Source: DATLWN01 sp963764315 (lineage in GTDB: Bacteria > Pseudomonadota > Zetaproteobacteria > Mariprofundales > Mariprofundaceae). From it: DNA of 64,000 nucleotides. Of this stretch, positions 44,921 to 52,934 are shown piece by piece. Made by a program: the position numbers and the translations under genes. The notes below the pieces were generated by a model. That model was not told the DNA's origin, did no database searches, and worked only from the letters and a program-made list of their open reading frames with translations. Location of the stretch: assembly GCA_963764315.1 (NCBI GenBank), contig CAVXSB010000002.1, positions 248,001 through 312,000 on the forward strand, read 5' to 3'. Within the stretch, counting starts at the first letter, position 1. Each line of letters starts with the position of its first letter.

Positions 44921-45319
44921 TTAGACCCAGTTATTCAAGCGGAGGCCTGGCACGCGGGAAAATTCCTTTTCGTTGTTGGTGACAAGGATGAGGCCCATGG
45001 AACGGGCATGGCCAGCAATCATCATGTCATAGGGGCCAATGGGCTGGCCCATGCTATAGAGCTCGGCTCGAAGCTGGCCGAAGTGTTCAGCGGCGTGTTC
45101 ATCAAATGGTGCGACCTCTAGGCGTGCGACAAACCCTTGAATATCAGCCAGATTTCTTTCCGGTTGTGTAGAATGCTCAGCACCATAAATCAGCTCACCG
45201 AAGGTGACAGAAGAGATACACATTTGCCCATCGTGTAATCTGAACGCATCGCGAACATGCGCGGGGCGGTTTTTGATCGTGTAGATCACGATGTTGGTGT
45301 CGAGCATGTATTTCAGCAT
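44921..45319 (-). CDS. vapC: VapC-type PIN-domain ribonuclease toxin
   Basis: PIN-domain toxin (132 aa) that cleaves tRNA or rRNA (family knowledge). The acidic metal ligands are in place: MLDTNIVIY (Asp7), FGELIYGAE (Glu), and GPYDMMIAGHARS (Asp), with TNNEKEFSRVPGLRLNNW at the end as in VapC of the MT20/VapC-1 class. It starts 2 bases after the antitoxin gene stop. The toxin appears intact, so the pair is probably functional. Confidence 0.92.
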   Translation of the reverse strand: MLKYMLDTNIVIYTIKNRPAHVRDAFRLHDGQMCISSVTFGELIYGAEHSTQPERNLADIQGFVARLEVAPFDEHAAEHFGQLRAELYSMGQPIGPYDMMIAGHARSMGLILVTNNEKEFSRVPGLRLNNWV

Positions 45320-45321
45320 GG

Positions 45322-45558
45322 TTAGAGGGCTTCCCGCTGCTGATCGGTTCCCTGTTCACGCTCTGTGATGAAATCATCAGAAACGCCAGGGCCTGCAAAC
45401 CACTGATCCCAGGATTCTCCAGCAGGAGTAATGATGCGGGTGTTGCCGATAGCGATAATATCGACATCGTGAATCGAGTTGGGTAAGGCAATCGCTTTCG
45501 GTAGCCGAACAGCCTGAGTCTTGTTGGACTTAAATAGGGTGGTGTGTGCAACTTTCAT
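45322..45558 (-). CDS. vapB: VapB-type antitoxin
   Basis: Antitoxin (78 aa). The N-terminal AbrB/SpoVT-like DNA-binding strand set reads TTLFKSNKTQAVRLPKAIALP, the standard VapB pattern, and the C-terminal segment with WDQWFAGPGVSDDFITERE should wrap around the PIN toxin. ATG 45558 has GGAGG seven bases upstream. It is first in the vapBC operon, as usual, and a promoter lies at 45581-45608. Confidence 0.92.
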   Translation of the reverse strand: MKVAHTTLFKSNKTQAVRLPKAIALPNSIHDVDIIAIGNTRIITPAGESWDQWFAGPGVSDDFITEREQGTDQQREAL

Positions 45559-45939
45559 GGCATCCTCCAAGGCAGTCTCTATGCTATCGAATTACATGGA
45601 TATATCAATGGTATATACATCGGTGCGGCAGGGTGCTTGTTTGGATTGCAATCACCTGCTGGATTGCTGCAACGACCTGCTGAGTTGAGTGCAATGTGCA
45701 GTTATGCATTCGAATCCTGTTGTGACGCCATATTACAGGAAAGTGGACTGGGTCGGTTTCAAACATCACGGGTGATCCGGTTCGGAGCACGCCGTATACA
45801 GAACAACTTAGTTTCTGCGCATCTCCACTTAAAACTTTCAATTGTTCCTTTTCGTCACGCATGCATACTACCCGTGTGGGTAGGTTTTCATCATGCCGCT
45901 TGAGGATAGTCGACAACCATGGAAGGGGCTCGTTAAGAA
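45559..45939. other. vapBC promoter region and gene-free DNA
   Basis: The first 50 bases hold the vapBC promoter. The rest encodes nothing convincing. TTCGAATCCTGT followed by TGTGACGCCA (45709-45730) looks like a tRNA 3-prime end but has no matching arms. Base composition is mixed and lower in GC than core DNA. Confidence 0.45.
45581..45608 (-). promoter_or_regulatory. Predicted vapBC promoter
   Basis: On the minus strand TTGATA (-35, at 45608-45603) and TAGCAT (-10, at 45586-45581) with a 16-base spacer lie about 22 bases ahead of the vapB start codon. The surrounding ATATATC/GTATATAC repeats are plausible VapB operator half-sites. Confidence 0.5.
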
Positions 45940-46539
45940 ATGCGGTGGTTGTATTTTATTGTCGAACCAGGATCTGTAGTGGCGTCGATCATCGACGACT
46001 GGATGCTGAGGCTTGACGATTTCCGTGCGATGGCCTGTAAGCTCGCTGACGAAATCGGAGCAGACGATGTTTACGGGCGGTTGCATCTCGTCGGTCCGTG
46101 TGTGGTGGCATTTCGTTTTGATCATGTGTCGCGTGTGCCTCGCTGGATGAACAAGGTTGTACGCCCCGGATATCCGGTGAATTGCTACGAGCCGGACATG
46201 CACTTTCCGGATGGAAAATTGATGATGGCCAGAATGGTCGATGCGCGCTATCGGGAAGGTTGTGTTGCCAGCATTTTCCCGGAGATCGGGCTGCAACCGA
46301 ACTACAAGGTTACCTTCAAGCGGAAGGTCTATTACCCGAGATATGGCCGATATCTGACACGGGATGGCAAGCACAAGGATGTGCTGATGATTCCGGCTGA
46401 GAAATATCGGCACTATGCAGGTCACGAAAGCCTGAAAGCGATCGGTGATCGTGAATTCCGATATATCGAAGCCGATCACGAATATGCATGTAAAACGCAC
46501 GATTCTGGCAAGCTGTTCTCGTGCAAGCAAATGGAATAA
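45940..46539 (+). CDS. Orphan hypothetical protein, 199 aa
   Basis: A soluble protein of 199 residues with no signal or membrane helix and many aromatic and charged residues (MRWLYFIVEPGS, RYREGCVASIFPEIG, KRKVYYPRYGRYLTRDGKHKDVLMIPAEKYRHYAGHESLKAIGDREFRYIEADHEYAC). I do not recognise the family; the repeated Tyr/Arg/Lys/His pattern is reminiscent of small phage or plasmid-borne nucleic-acid-associated proteins, but this is only an impression. No strong ribosome site (AAGAA). Surrounded by vapBC and another unknown in a patch of different base composition, so likely acquired. Confidence 0.6.
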   Translation: MRWLYFIVEPGSVVASIIDDWMLRLDDFRAMACKLADEIGADDVYGRLHLVGPCVVAFRFDHVSRVPRWMNKVVRPGYPVNCYEPDMHFPDGKLMMARMVDARYREGCVASIFPEIGLQPNYKVTFKRKVYYPRYGRYLTRDGKHKDVLMIPAEKYRHYAGHESLKAIGDREFRYIEADHEYACKTHDSGKLFSCKQME

Positions 46540-46701
46540 ACGACGGAAGACGAGTGTCCGCATCTGACTGGCAGCAGGCCTTCAAACACCCGCTATGGCG
46601 GTTCAGGTCAACTGTCGCTAAGCGTCCATCCCTAGCTGTCGTTCTATAGGCATGCACCAAAGCGATTTGTGTTATGGTCTCCCTACAAAGGGAGCCTTGG
46701 C

Positions 46702-46983
46702 ATGATTCAACCTGATCCGAACACCCCATCAGGCGAGCACGTCAACATCGCCTCAAGAGTCCGTGAAATGAGGAAGACGCAATACATCGCATTTTTCTTG
46801 GGCTTGTTCATGATCATCAATGCCATCCATCTTTATATACAAGGCCACGGCCAAGCCAATACACCCGTCATAGCCTTGACCTTCTCCTCTGTGGCCTTGC
46901 TCGCCATCGTCAGCTACATCCAGAGCCGCATCAAAGCGCTCACGGCCAGCCTTAATCCCACTGATGACAATCAAAACAGCTGA
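46702..46983 (+). CDS. Small two-helix membrane protein, unknown
   Basis: A 93-residue protein with a polar N-terminus (MIQPDPNTPSGEHVNIASRVREMRKTQ), two membrane helices (YIAFFLGLFMIINAIHLYI and TPVIALTFSSVALLAIVSYI), and a basic then polar tail. GGGAG lies eight bases before ATG 46702. No family recognised. It stands alone between the 199-aa orphan and a long gene-free stretch before rnd. Confidence 0.65.
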   Translation: MIQPDPNTPSGEHVNIASRVREMRKTQYIAFFLGLFMIINAIHLYIQGHGQANTPVIALTFSSVALLAIVSYIQSRIKALTASLNPTDDNQNS

Positions 46984-47515
46984 TCGAATTCAATCCTGGA
47001 GCCAACGTCATGCAAGTCCTCAAAGCGATCGGCAGGCAAGGCATCGCCTTCGGCATAGCCCTCAAGAGTTCATCCACTTAAATGACCATTACGGGTGACA
47101 GTTTACTAAACACACAAATTGCGAATGACCGAAAGTGGCTGCCGTTCAAAAAGCCCACACTACCAGCCATATTCATGGTCGCTGACGGGCATCCTAATCG
47201 TCGTTCTATACATCCCGAAGCATCGCTCCCGAACCAACCCAAAGCATGGATGTGTTGAAGTGCGCTTTCCTATCGTGCGGGCATGCCCGGATACAAGCAC
47301 ATCGAAGCCACCGGCCAGCTTGCCGAAACATGGCAACGCCATGCGCCCCTGCAACGTGCCCTGCGTAGACACCCCATGCCATCGCGAAAAGCCCGATTAC
47401 CCGGAATTCGCGCTGATACAGGTGGTAGCTGGCCCCCGATAGACATGAGGGCGATGCGGCATGCGCATGTCATCAAACTGGCATCCAGGCCGATCCCTGC
47501 TATTCTGCGCCGGAC
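46984..47515. other. Gene-free stretch before rnd
   Basis: About 530 bases without a supported gene. A 23-codon ORF (47010-47081) with GGAG about ten bases upstream is the only candidate. The frames reading into the start of rnd from 47283 have no ribosome site and unusual composition. No hairpin with a T-run or repeat pair was seen. Confidence 0.45.
47010..47081 (+). CDS. Possible 23-residue peptide
   Basis: ATG 47010 to TAA 47081, preceded by TGGAG ten bases upstream, encoding a basic, slightly hydrophobic peptide (QVLKAIGRQGIAFGIALKSS). It lies 26 bases after the membrane-protein gene and could be co-transcribed. Support is only the ribosome site. Confidence 0.2.
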   Translation: MQVLKAIGRQGIAFGIALKSSST

Positions 47516-48727
47516 ATGGAGTCCAACGGCAAATTCGAATACATCGATTCCGAGTCCAGCCTGCGCCAGGCCTGCGCCGCTTTGGCCGACGCCAAGGTGC
47601 TGTACCTGGACACCGAGTTTCACCGCGAAAAGACCTACTACCCGCATTTCGCCCTGCTGCAGATCGCCGATAGGGAACGCTGCTACCTGATCGATCCGCT
47701 GGCCATCAAGGACATGCAGCCGGTCTGGGACCTGCTGCTGTCGCCCGATACCATCAAGGTCTTCCACGCCGCGCGCCAGGATCTGGAGATCATCATCCGT
47801 GAGGCCGGCGCCCTGCCGCTGCCCTTGTTCGACACCCAGATCGCCGCCGCCCTGCTCGGCTATGGGCAGCAGGTCGGCTTCGGCAACCTGGTGCAGCGCC
47901 TGGCCAAGACCGCACTTCCAAAGCTCGAGTCCTTCAGTGACTGGGTCGGCCGGCCGCTGACGAAACAGCAGATGCTGTATGCGGCAGACGACGTCATCTA
48001 CCTGCGTCCGGTGTACCAGGCCCTGCAGCAGGAGCTCGAGGCCACCGGTCGCCAGACCTGGCTGTCCGAGGAGATGGGTACGCTGTGCGATCCGGCCACC
48101 TACGACAACGACAGCCAGAACATGTTCTGGCGCGTCAAGGGTGTGACCAAGCTCAAGCCGCAGCAGCTCGTCGTGTTGCGCGAGCTGGCCGCCTGGCGCG
48201 AGCATGAAGCCAAGCGCCTGGACATACCGCGCAAGCGGGTACTGAACGACGAGTTGCTCGTCGAGCTGGCCCGTCGGCCCAGCCTGACACTTGCCGACAT
48301 GGAGCGCATGCGCGGCATGAGCTCCGGCCAGATCCAGCGCTTCGGGCAGGCACTGATCGAGGCCTGGCAACGGGGCCGGGACTGCCCGAAGGACGAATGG
48401 CCGCACCCGAAGCAGCGCGGGCACCTGAGCGAAGGCACTGAGGTGCGCCTAGAACTGCTGGACGCGTTGATGCGCCTGCGCGCCGACGAGGAACGCATCG
48501 CCCCGCATCTGATCGCCTGCCGCGACGAGCTTTCCCTGCTCGCCTCCTGGGCCGGCCGCCGTGCCGATGCCGAACCGGATATCGCCTGCCTGCGCGGCTG
48601 GCGTCGCACCCTGATCGGCGAGGATCTGCTGCGCATGGCCAAGGGCGAGCTGTGTATGCGCCTGGACGTCAAGACGGGCAGGCCGCTGATCGAACGTATC
48701 CATCCCGACCAACCGTCCGGGGCATGA
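47516..48727 (+). CDS. rnd: Ribonuclease D
   Basis: 3-prime to 5-prime exoribonuclease for tRNA and small RNA maturation (403 aa). DEDDy exonuclease motifs: Exo I LYLDTEFHRE, Exo II KVFHAARQDLEII, Exo III YAADDVIYLRPVY (Tyr of DEDDy). A HRDC domain follows (about 205-290; ELAAWREHEAKRLDIPRKRVLNDELLVELA), then a degenerate second HRDC. The stop overlaps the next gene as ATGA. Confidence 0.95.
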   Translation: MESNGKFEYIDSESSLRQACAALADAKVLYLDTEFHREKTYYPHFALLQIADRERCYLIDPLAIKDMQPVWDLLLSPDTIKVFHAARQDLEIIIREAGALPLPLFDTQIAAALLGYGQQVGFGNLVQRLAKTALPKLESFSDWVGRPLTKQQMLYAADDVIYLRPVYQALQQELEATGRQTWLSEEMGTLCDPATYDNDSQNMFWRVKGVTKLKPQQLVVLRELAAWREHEAKRLDIPRKRVLNDELLVELARRPSLTLADMERMRGMSSGQIQRFGQALIEAWQRGRDCPKDEWPHPKQRGHLSEGTEVRLELLDALMRLRADEERIAPHLIACRDELSLLASWAGRRADAEPDIACLRGWRRTLIGEDLLRMAKGELCMRLDVKTGRPLIERIHPDQPSGA

Positions 48728-49356
48728 AGCTCGGCCTGAGCCTGGATGCCTTGTCCGCCGCCGGTGATACCGCCTGGCGGCTGCAGGCGGATTTGCAACA
48801 CTGGCTCCCCTGCCCCTTCGCCGCCGATCTGCGCCCCACGGATGCCCTGATCGAATCCCCTGCCGAGGCCGGCCGCTGGGCCGGACAGCGCATGAAGAAA
48901 GACAAGGCCCTGGGATTGAAGCCGGCCGGCCGGCCCGGGCTGTTCGATTTCCTGATGCGCGGCATTTTCACGCATCCCATCGTGCATCGCTTCTCGCCGG
49001 CACCGATCCCGGATCAGACCCAGATGGTCGAGGCCATCTCTGCCCTGGCTCCCGGCAGCCCATGGCTCGTCTACCTCGATCTCGGAGGGAACTTCCGCAC
49101 CCTGGACAGCGGCACCGCGCCCATCATCGGTAACCTCGATATCGCCGTGCGCGGCGATATCGCCTCCAGCCCCGACTACGTCGGTCCCCAGGCGGCCTCT
49201 GATGCGCGGCTGATGGCCGAGATCCACCGCCAGTTCCTTGCCGGCTGGCTGGAGCATCTGAAAAGCCGGCGGCTCGGCGTATTCGTGCCGGATGTCGAGA
49301 AACTGAAGGACGAGGCGAGCCTGAGGCAGGCCATCGACACCTGGCAGCCCGAATAG
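48724..49356 (+). CDS. Unknown protein coupled to rnd
   Basis: A 210-residue soluble protein starting at ATG 48724 inside the rnd stop (ATGA). Notable segments: a Leu/Ala-rich N-terminus with WRLQADLQHWLPCPFAADLRP, a central FLMRGIFTHPIVHRFSPAPIPDQTQMVEAISALAPGSPWLVYLDLGGNFRTLD, and a C-terminal MAEIHRQFLAGWLEHLKSRRLGVFVPD. I do not recognise the domain. The four-base coupling to RNase D suggests an RNA-related or housekeeping role (inference). Confidence 0.7.
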   Translation: MKLGLSLDALSAAGDTAWRLQADLQHWLPCPFAADLRPTDALIESPAEAGRWAGQRMKKDKALGLKPAGRPGLFDFLMRGIFTHPIVHRFSPAPIPDQTQMVEAISALAPGSPWLVYLDLGGNFRTLDSGTAPIIGNLDIAVRGDIASSPDYVGPQAASDARLMAEIHRQFLAGWLEHLKSRRLGVFVPDVEKLKDEASLRQAIDTWQPE

Positions 49357-49363
49357 GCGCGGC

Positions 49364-49576
49364 TCACCACCGAGGACACCGAGAGCATGGAAGGGGCAGA
49401 GTGGTAAGAACGTGAACGACGGGCTTTTCACCCCGCTTGCCGCAGCGCCGCATGGGCGGGACTGGCGAACGGAATCGCGCAATATGTTGCGCCCGTTCGC
49501 GGCCCGGCCAGGCGGATGACGCGGCGGCCCTGCGGGCAGCCTTCTTTGCTTCTTTCTTGGCTGAGCAAGAAAGAAG
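49364..49576. repeat. Dispersed-repeat-like spacer with terminal hairpin
   Basis: The spacer between the rnd operon and xth begins with a CACCACCGAGGACACCGAGAG tract and ends with a perfect 11-bp inverted repeat, CTTCTTTCTTG-gctgag-CAAGAAAGAAG (49549-49576). Both kinds of sequence recur as intergenic repeats in many proteobacterial genomes (recollection, not a search). No gene is present. The hairpin has no T-run and so is not an intrinsic terminator. Confidence 0.5.
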
Positions 49577-49599
49577 GACATGATTGACACGCAAGGGAT

Positions 49600-50394
49600 A
49601 TGAATATGCGCATCGTCAGTTTCAACGCCAACGGCATTCGCTCGGCCACCGACAAGGGGTTCTTCGACTGGTTCGCAGCACAGGATGCCGACATCCTCTG
49701 CATCCAGGAGCTGAAGGCGCACGCGCATCAGATCGCTGAGGCAGCCAGGCCTGCCGGCTACCATCACCATTTCCATTTCGCCGAACGCCCCGGCTACTCC
49801 GGCGTTGCCCTGTATTCGCGGAAAAAGCCCGATGCCGTGCACATCGGCCTTGGCTCCGTCGATACCGGCGACTGGGCGGATATCGACGCCGAGGGGCGTT
49901 TCGTACAGGCCGATTTCGATGGGCTTTCCGTAATCAGCACCTACTTCCCTTCCGGCTCGAGTTCGGAGGACCGTCAGGCCGTGAAGATGTCCTTCCTGGA
50001 GCGCTTTCTTCCCTTCATCACCGGTCTGAAACAGGCAGGGCGCGAGCTGATCGTATGCGGCGACATCAATATCGCCCACCAGGCGCTGGACCTGAAGAAC
50101 TGGCGCGGCAACCAGAAGAATTCGGGGTTCCTGCCCGAGGAACGCGCCTGGTTCGGCCGCTGGCTCGATGCCGGCTTCGTCGATGTATTCCGCCACCTGT
50201 ACCCGGAACAGGAGACCTATTCGTGGTGGTCCAACCGGGGGGCGGCACGCGAGAAGGACGTCGGGTGGCGCATCGATTACCACATCTGCACCGAGGCCGT
50301 TGCCGCGAATGCACGCGTGGTGACGATGCTGGACCGCCATCGCCGGTTCTCCGACCACACGCCCGTCATTGCCGATTTCGATCTCGACGCATAG
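49600..50394 (+). CDS. xth: Exodeoxyribonuclease III
   Basis: AP endonuclease/3-prime exonuclease for base-excision repair (264 aa). Catalytic segments: FNANGIRSA (Asn), CIQELKAH (metal Glu), GDINIAHQALDLKNW (Asp and Asn), DVGWRIDYHI (Asp), and SDHTPVIADF (Asp-His pair). All are intact. AAGGGAT precedes ATG 49600; ATG 49606 is an equivalent alternative. Single gene, followed 64 bases later by the ATP-grasp operon. Confidence 0.94.
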   Translation: MNMRIVSFNANGIRSATDKGFFDWFAAQDADILCIQELKAHAHQIAEAARPAGYHHHFHFAERPGYSGVALYSRKKPDAVHIGLGSVDTGDWADIDAEGRFVQADFDGLSVISTYFPSGSSSEDRQAVKMSFLERFLPFITGLKQAGRELIVCGDINIAHQALDLKNWRGNQKNSGFLPEERAWFGRWLDAGFVDVFRHLYPEQETYSWWSNRGAAREKDVGWRIDYHICTEAVAANARVVTMLDRHRRFSDHTPVIADFDLDA

Positions 50395-50458
50395 CGCTGA
50401 GCCCGCCCGGCATTTACCGCTTGTTCCGTTCTGGGGCTTTCGTTAGTTTCGAAACGAC

Positions 50459-51934
50459 ATGCGCGATACTGCCATTTTCAGCAATTCCGGGGCAGCCGCC
50501 TACGATGAGGCCTTCGATGCCTCGGGGAACGTGCGCCCTCTCTATCGGCAGGCGTTCGAGCACTTCGGCGCCGTAGGTCGGGACGGCATGGAAGGCCTGC
50601 AGCACTCGGCCGACCTGTCGATGCTGAATCAGGGCGTCACCTTCACCGTCTACTCCGATGCCCGGGGCACCGAGAAGATTTTCCCCTTCGATCTGATGCC
50701 GCGCATCCTTACCGATTCCGAATGGTCGACCATCGAGGCAGGCGTCATCCAGCGCATGGTGGCGCTGAATCTCTTCCTCGAAGACATCTACCACGAACGC
50801 AAAATCCTCAGGGATCGCGTGGTACCGGCATCCCTGGTGCTGGGCTCATCGCAATTGAGCCGGGAGATGACCGGCCTGAACCCGCCCGGCGGCATGCATG
50901 TGCATATCGGCGGCATCGACCTGATTCGCAACGAGTCCGGCGCCTTCCACGTGCTGGAAGACAACCTGCGCGTACCCTCAGGCGTCTCCTACGTCATCGA
51001 GAACCGCTGGGTCATGGGGCGGGTTCAGCCGGAATTGCTGAACCGCTACAAGGTCCGCCCGGTCGACCACTACCCGCAGATGCTGTTCGAGAGCCTGGCC
51101 TCGCTATCACCGCGCGACAATCCGACCGTGGCCGTACTGACGCCGGGCATCTTCAACTCCGCCTACTTCGAGCATTCCTTCCTGGCCAACCAGATGGGAG
51201 CCGAGCTGGTCGAGGGCCAGGACCTGCTGGTCGATCGCGACGTGCTGTACATGAAGACGACGCATGGCCTGAAGCGCGTGGACGTGCTGTACCTGCGCGT
51301 GGATACCGACTTCCTCGACCCCTTGGTGTTTCGCCCCGACTCGATACTCGGCGTGGCCGGCCTGATGAATGCATACCGTGCCGGCAACGTGGCGCTGGCC
51401 AATGCCCCGGGCAACGGCGTAGCCGACGACAAGGCCATGTACGCCTATACGCCCGAGATCATCCGTTATTATCTGGACCAGGAGCCGATCCTGCCCATCG
51501 TGCCGACCTATCTGGGCACGCGCGAGACGGACCTGCGCTATATGCTCGAGCACATGGAAAAACTGGTCATCAAGCCGACCAACGCCTCCGGCGGCTACGG
51601 TCTGCTGGTCGGCAGCGAGGCCAGCCGCCAGGAACTTGCCGATTTCCGCGCCATGCTGGCGGCCGACCCGTCCCATTACATCGCCCAGCCCATCCAGCAG
51701 CTGTCCACACACCCGACCTGGGTCGAGCAGGACGGCGACAAGGGCTTCTTCCCCCGACATGTCGACCTGCGCCCGTATGCCGTCTGCGATGTCGATGGCA
51801 ATGTGCGGGTGGTGCCCGGCGGCCTGACGCGCGTGGCACTGAGACGGGGAACGCTCGTCGTGAACTCCTCCCAGGGCGGCGGCAGCAAGGATACCTGGGT
51901 GCTGTATCCTGAGGCGGAGCAGCCCCGTGCTTAG
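50459..51934 (+). CDS. Circularly permuted type 2 ATP-grasp protein
   Basis: Predicted peptide ligase (491 aa; formerly DUF404/DUF407). Family marks: FDEAFDASGNVRPLY-like N-terminus (YDEAFDASGNVRPLYRQ), DLMPRILTDSEW, HVLEDNLRVPSGVSYVIENR, and LVIKPTNASGGYGLLVG, the ATP-binding strand-loop with Lys, followed by RPYAVCDVDGNVRVVPGGLTRVAL. It is the first gene of a three-gene operon, overlapping the alpha-E gene by 8 bases. Comparative genomics links this triad to synthesis or modification of a peptide; no substrate is known. Confidence 0.93.
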   Translation: MRDTAIFSNSGAAAYDEAFDASGNVRPLYRQAFEHFGAVGRDGMEGLQHSADLSMLNQGVTFTVYSDARGTEKIFPFDLMPRILTDSEWSTIEAGVIQRMVALNLFLEDIYHERKILRDRVVPASLVLGSSQLSREMTGLNPPGGMHVHIGGIDLIRNESGAFHVLEDNLRVPSGVSYVIENRWVMGRVQPELLNRYKVRPVDHYPQMLFESLASLSPRDNPTVAVLTPGIFNSAYFEHSFLANQMGAELVEGQDLLVDRDVLYMKTTHGLKRVDVLYLRVDTDFLDPLVFRPDSILGVAGLMNAYRAGNVALANAPGNGVADDKAMYAYTPEIIRYYLDQEPILPIVPTYLGTRETDLRYMLEHMEKLVIKPTNASGGYGLLVGSEASRQELADFRAMLAADPSHYIAQPIQQLSTHPTWVEQDGDKGFFPRHVDLRPYAVCDVDGNVRVVPGGLTRVALRRGTLVVNSSQGGGSKDTWVLYPEAEQPRA

Positions 51935-52934
51935 CCGCATCGCCCGCAACGTCTACGAACTCGGCCAGCAGATCGAACGCGCCGAAAACATTGCCCGTAT
52001 TCTCGACGTCAACCAGCGCATGAGCCTCGAGCACCACTATTTCTCGGAGCTCGATGTCTGGTCACCGATGCTGGCGATCACCCATGCGCGCGAGGCCTTC
52101 GACGCGAGCTTCGACGCGGTCACCCAACGGAATGTCATCGCCTTCCTGATGTTCGAACGCGACCAGCCCTACTCGATCCGGGCCTGCCTCCATCGTGCCC
52201 GCGAGCAAGCGCGCACGGTGCGCGAGCATATCAGTGAAGAGATGTGGCTTTATCTGAACCGGATGTACAACGACATCGAACGGGCTGGAAACCTGAAGAA
52301 TCCCAATGCCTTCCTGGACGAAGTGAGCCAGTTCTGCAGCGCCTTCCACGGGCTGGTCGAAAACACCATGAGTCACGGCGAAACCTGGTATTTCCTGCGT
52401 CTCGGCGTGGCCCTGGAACGCGCCCAGATGACCTCCCGCATCCTGGAGATCAAATACCATCTGCTGTTACCCAGCCCCGACGAGGTCGGCAAGCCGCTGG
52501 ATCTGCACCAATGGCAGGCGCTGTTGCGCTCGGTATCCGGCTACGAGGCCTATCGCCGCCAGTACAAGGCCAGGATCGAACCGACCAAGGTACTCAGGCT
52601 GCTGAACCTCGATCCGCGCTTCCCGCGCTCCGTGCATTTCTGCATCCGCCGGGTGGCCGAGGCTCTGAAGGGAATCGGCACCGCCAACAAGGCGCAATAC
52701 GACCTCTTGCTGGAAACCGAGACCTTTCTCGATGATCTGCGCGGCGGCGCCGCCAAGAACGAATTGCAGTCGATGCTGCTGAAGGACTACCTGGAATCCG
52801 TACAGCAGCGCTGTGAGCGCATCGCCGACATGATCAACGAGGCCTTCTTCAATTCCGTGACGATCACGCTCTCCAGGCCGGACCAGGAGCTGCTGACGGT
52901 GCAGATCCCGCAGCAGCAGCAGGCGCGCCCATGA
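51927..52934 (+). CDS. Alpha-E domain-containing protein (DUF403)
   Basis: All-helical protein (335 aa) of the alpha-E family. N-terminal LSRIARNVYELGQQIERAENIARILDVNQRM is diagnostic (Arg, Glu and Arg pattern on one helix), followed by FDAVTQRNVIAFLMFERDQPYSIRACLHRAREQARTVREHIS and, near the end, YDLLLETETFLDDLRGG. It always accompanies the ATP-grasp and transglutaminase genes and is thought to act in the same peptide-modifying system. Starts within the ATP-grasp gene and its stop overlaps the next start (ATGA). Confidence 0.93.
   Translation: MLSRIARNVYELGQQIERAENIARILDVNQRMSLEHHYFSELDVWSPMLAITHAREAFDASFDAVTQRNVIAFLMFERDQPYSIRACLHRAREQARTVREHISEEMWLYLNRMYNDIERAGNLKNPNAFLDEVSQFCSAFHGLVENTMSHGETWYFLRLGVALERAQMTSRILEIKYHLLLPSPDEVGKPLDLHQWQALLRSVSGYEAYRRQYKARIEPTKVLRLLNLDPRFPRSVHFCIRRVAEALKGIGTANKAQYDLLLETETFLDDLRGGAAKNELQSMLLKDYLESVQQRCERIADMINEAFFNSVTITLSRPDQELLTVQIPQQQQARP

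Noticed and set aside
45702..45730. tRNA-like 3-prime end (TTCGAATCCTGT followed by TGTGACGCCA), possibly an attachment site
   Set aside because: The T-arm does not pair, no matching acceptor strand or anticodon arm lies upstream, and no integrase is nearby. Probably chance.
47283..47690. ORF running from the gene-free stretch into the start of rnd
   Set aside because: Overlaps 175 bases of rnd in another frame, Arg/Pro-rich shadow composition, no ribosome site.
48100..50358. Very long open frame on the minus strand across rnd and xth (about 750 codons)
   Set aside because: It is antisense to two certain genes and to the gene between them, with low-complexity translation; a by-product of high GC content.
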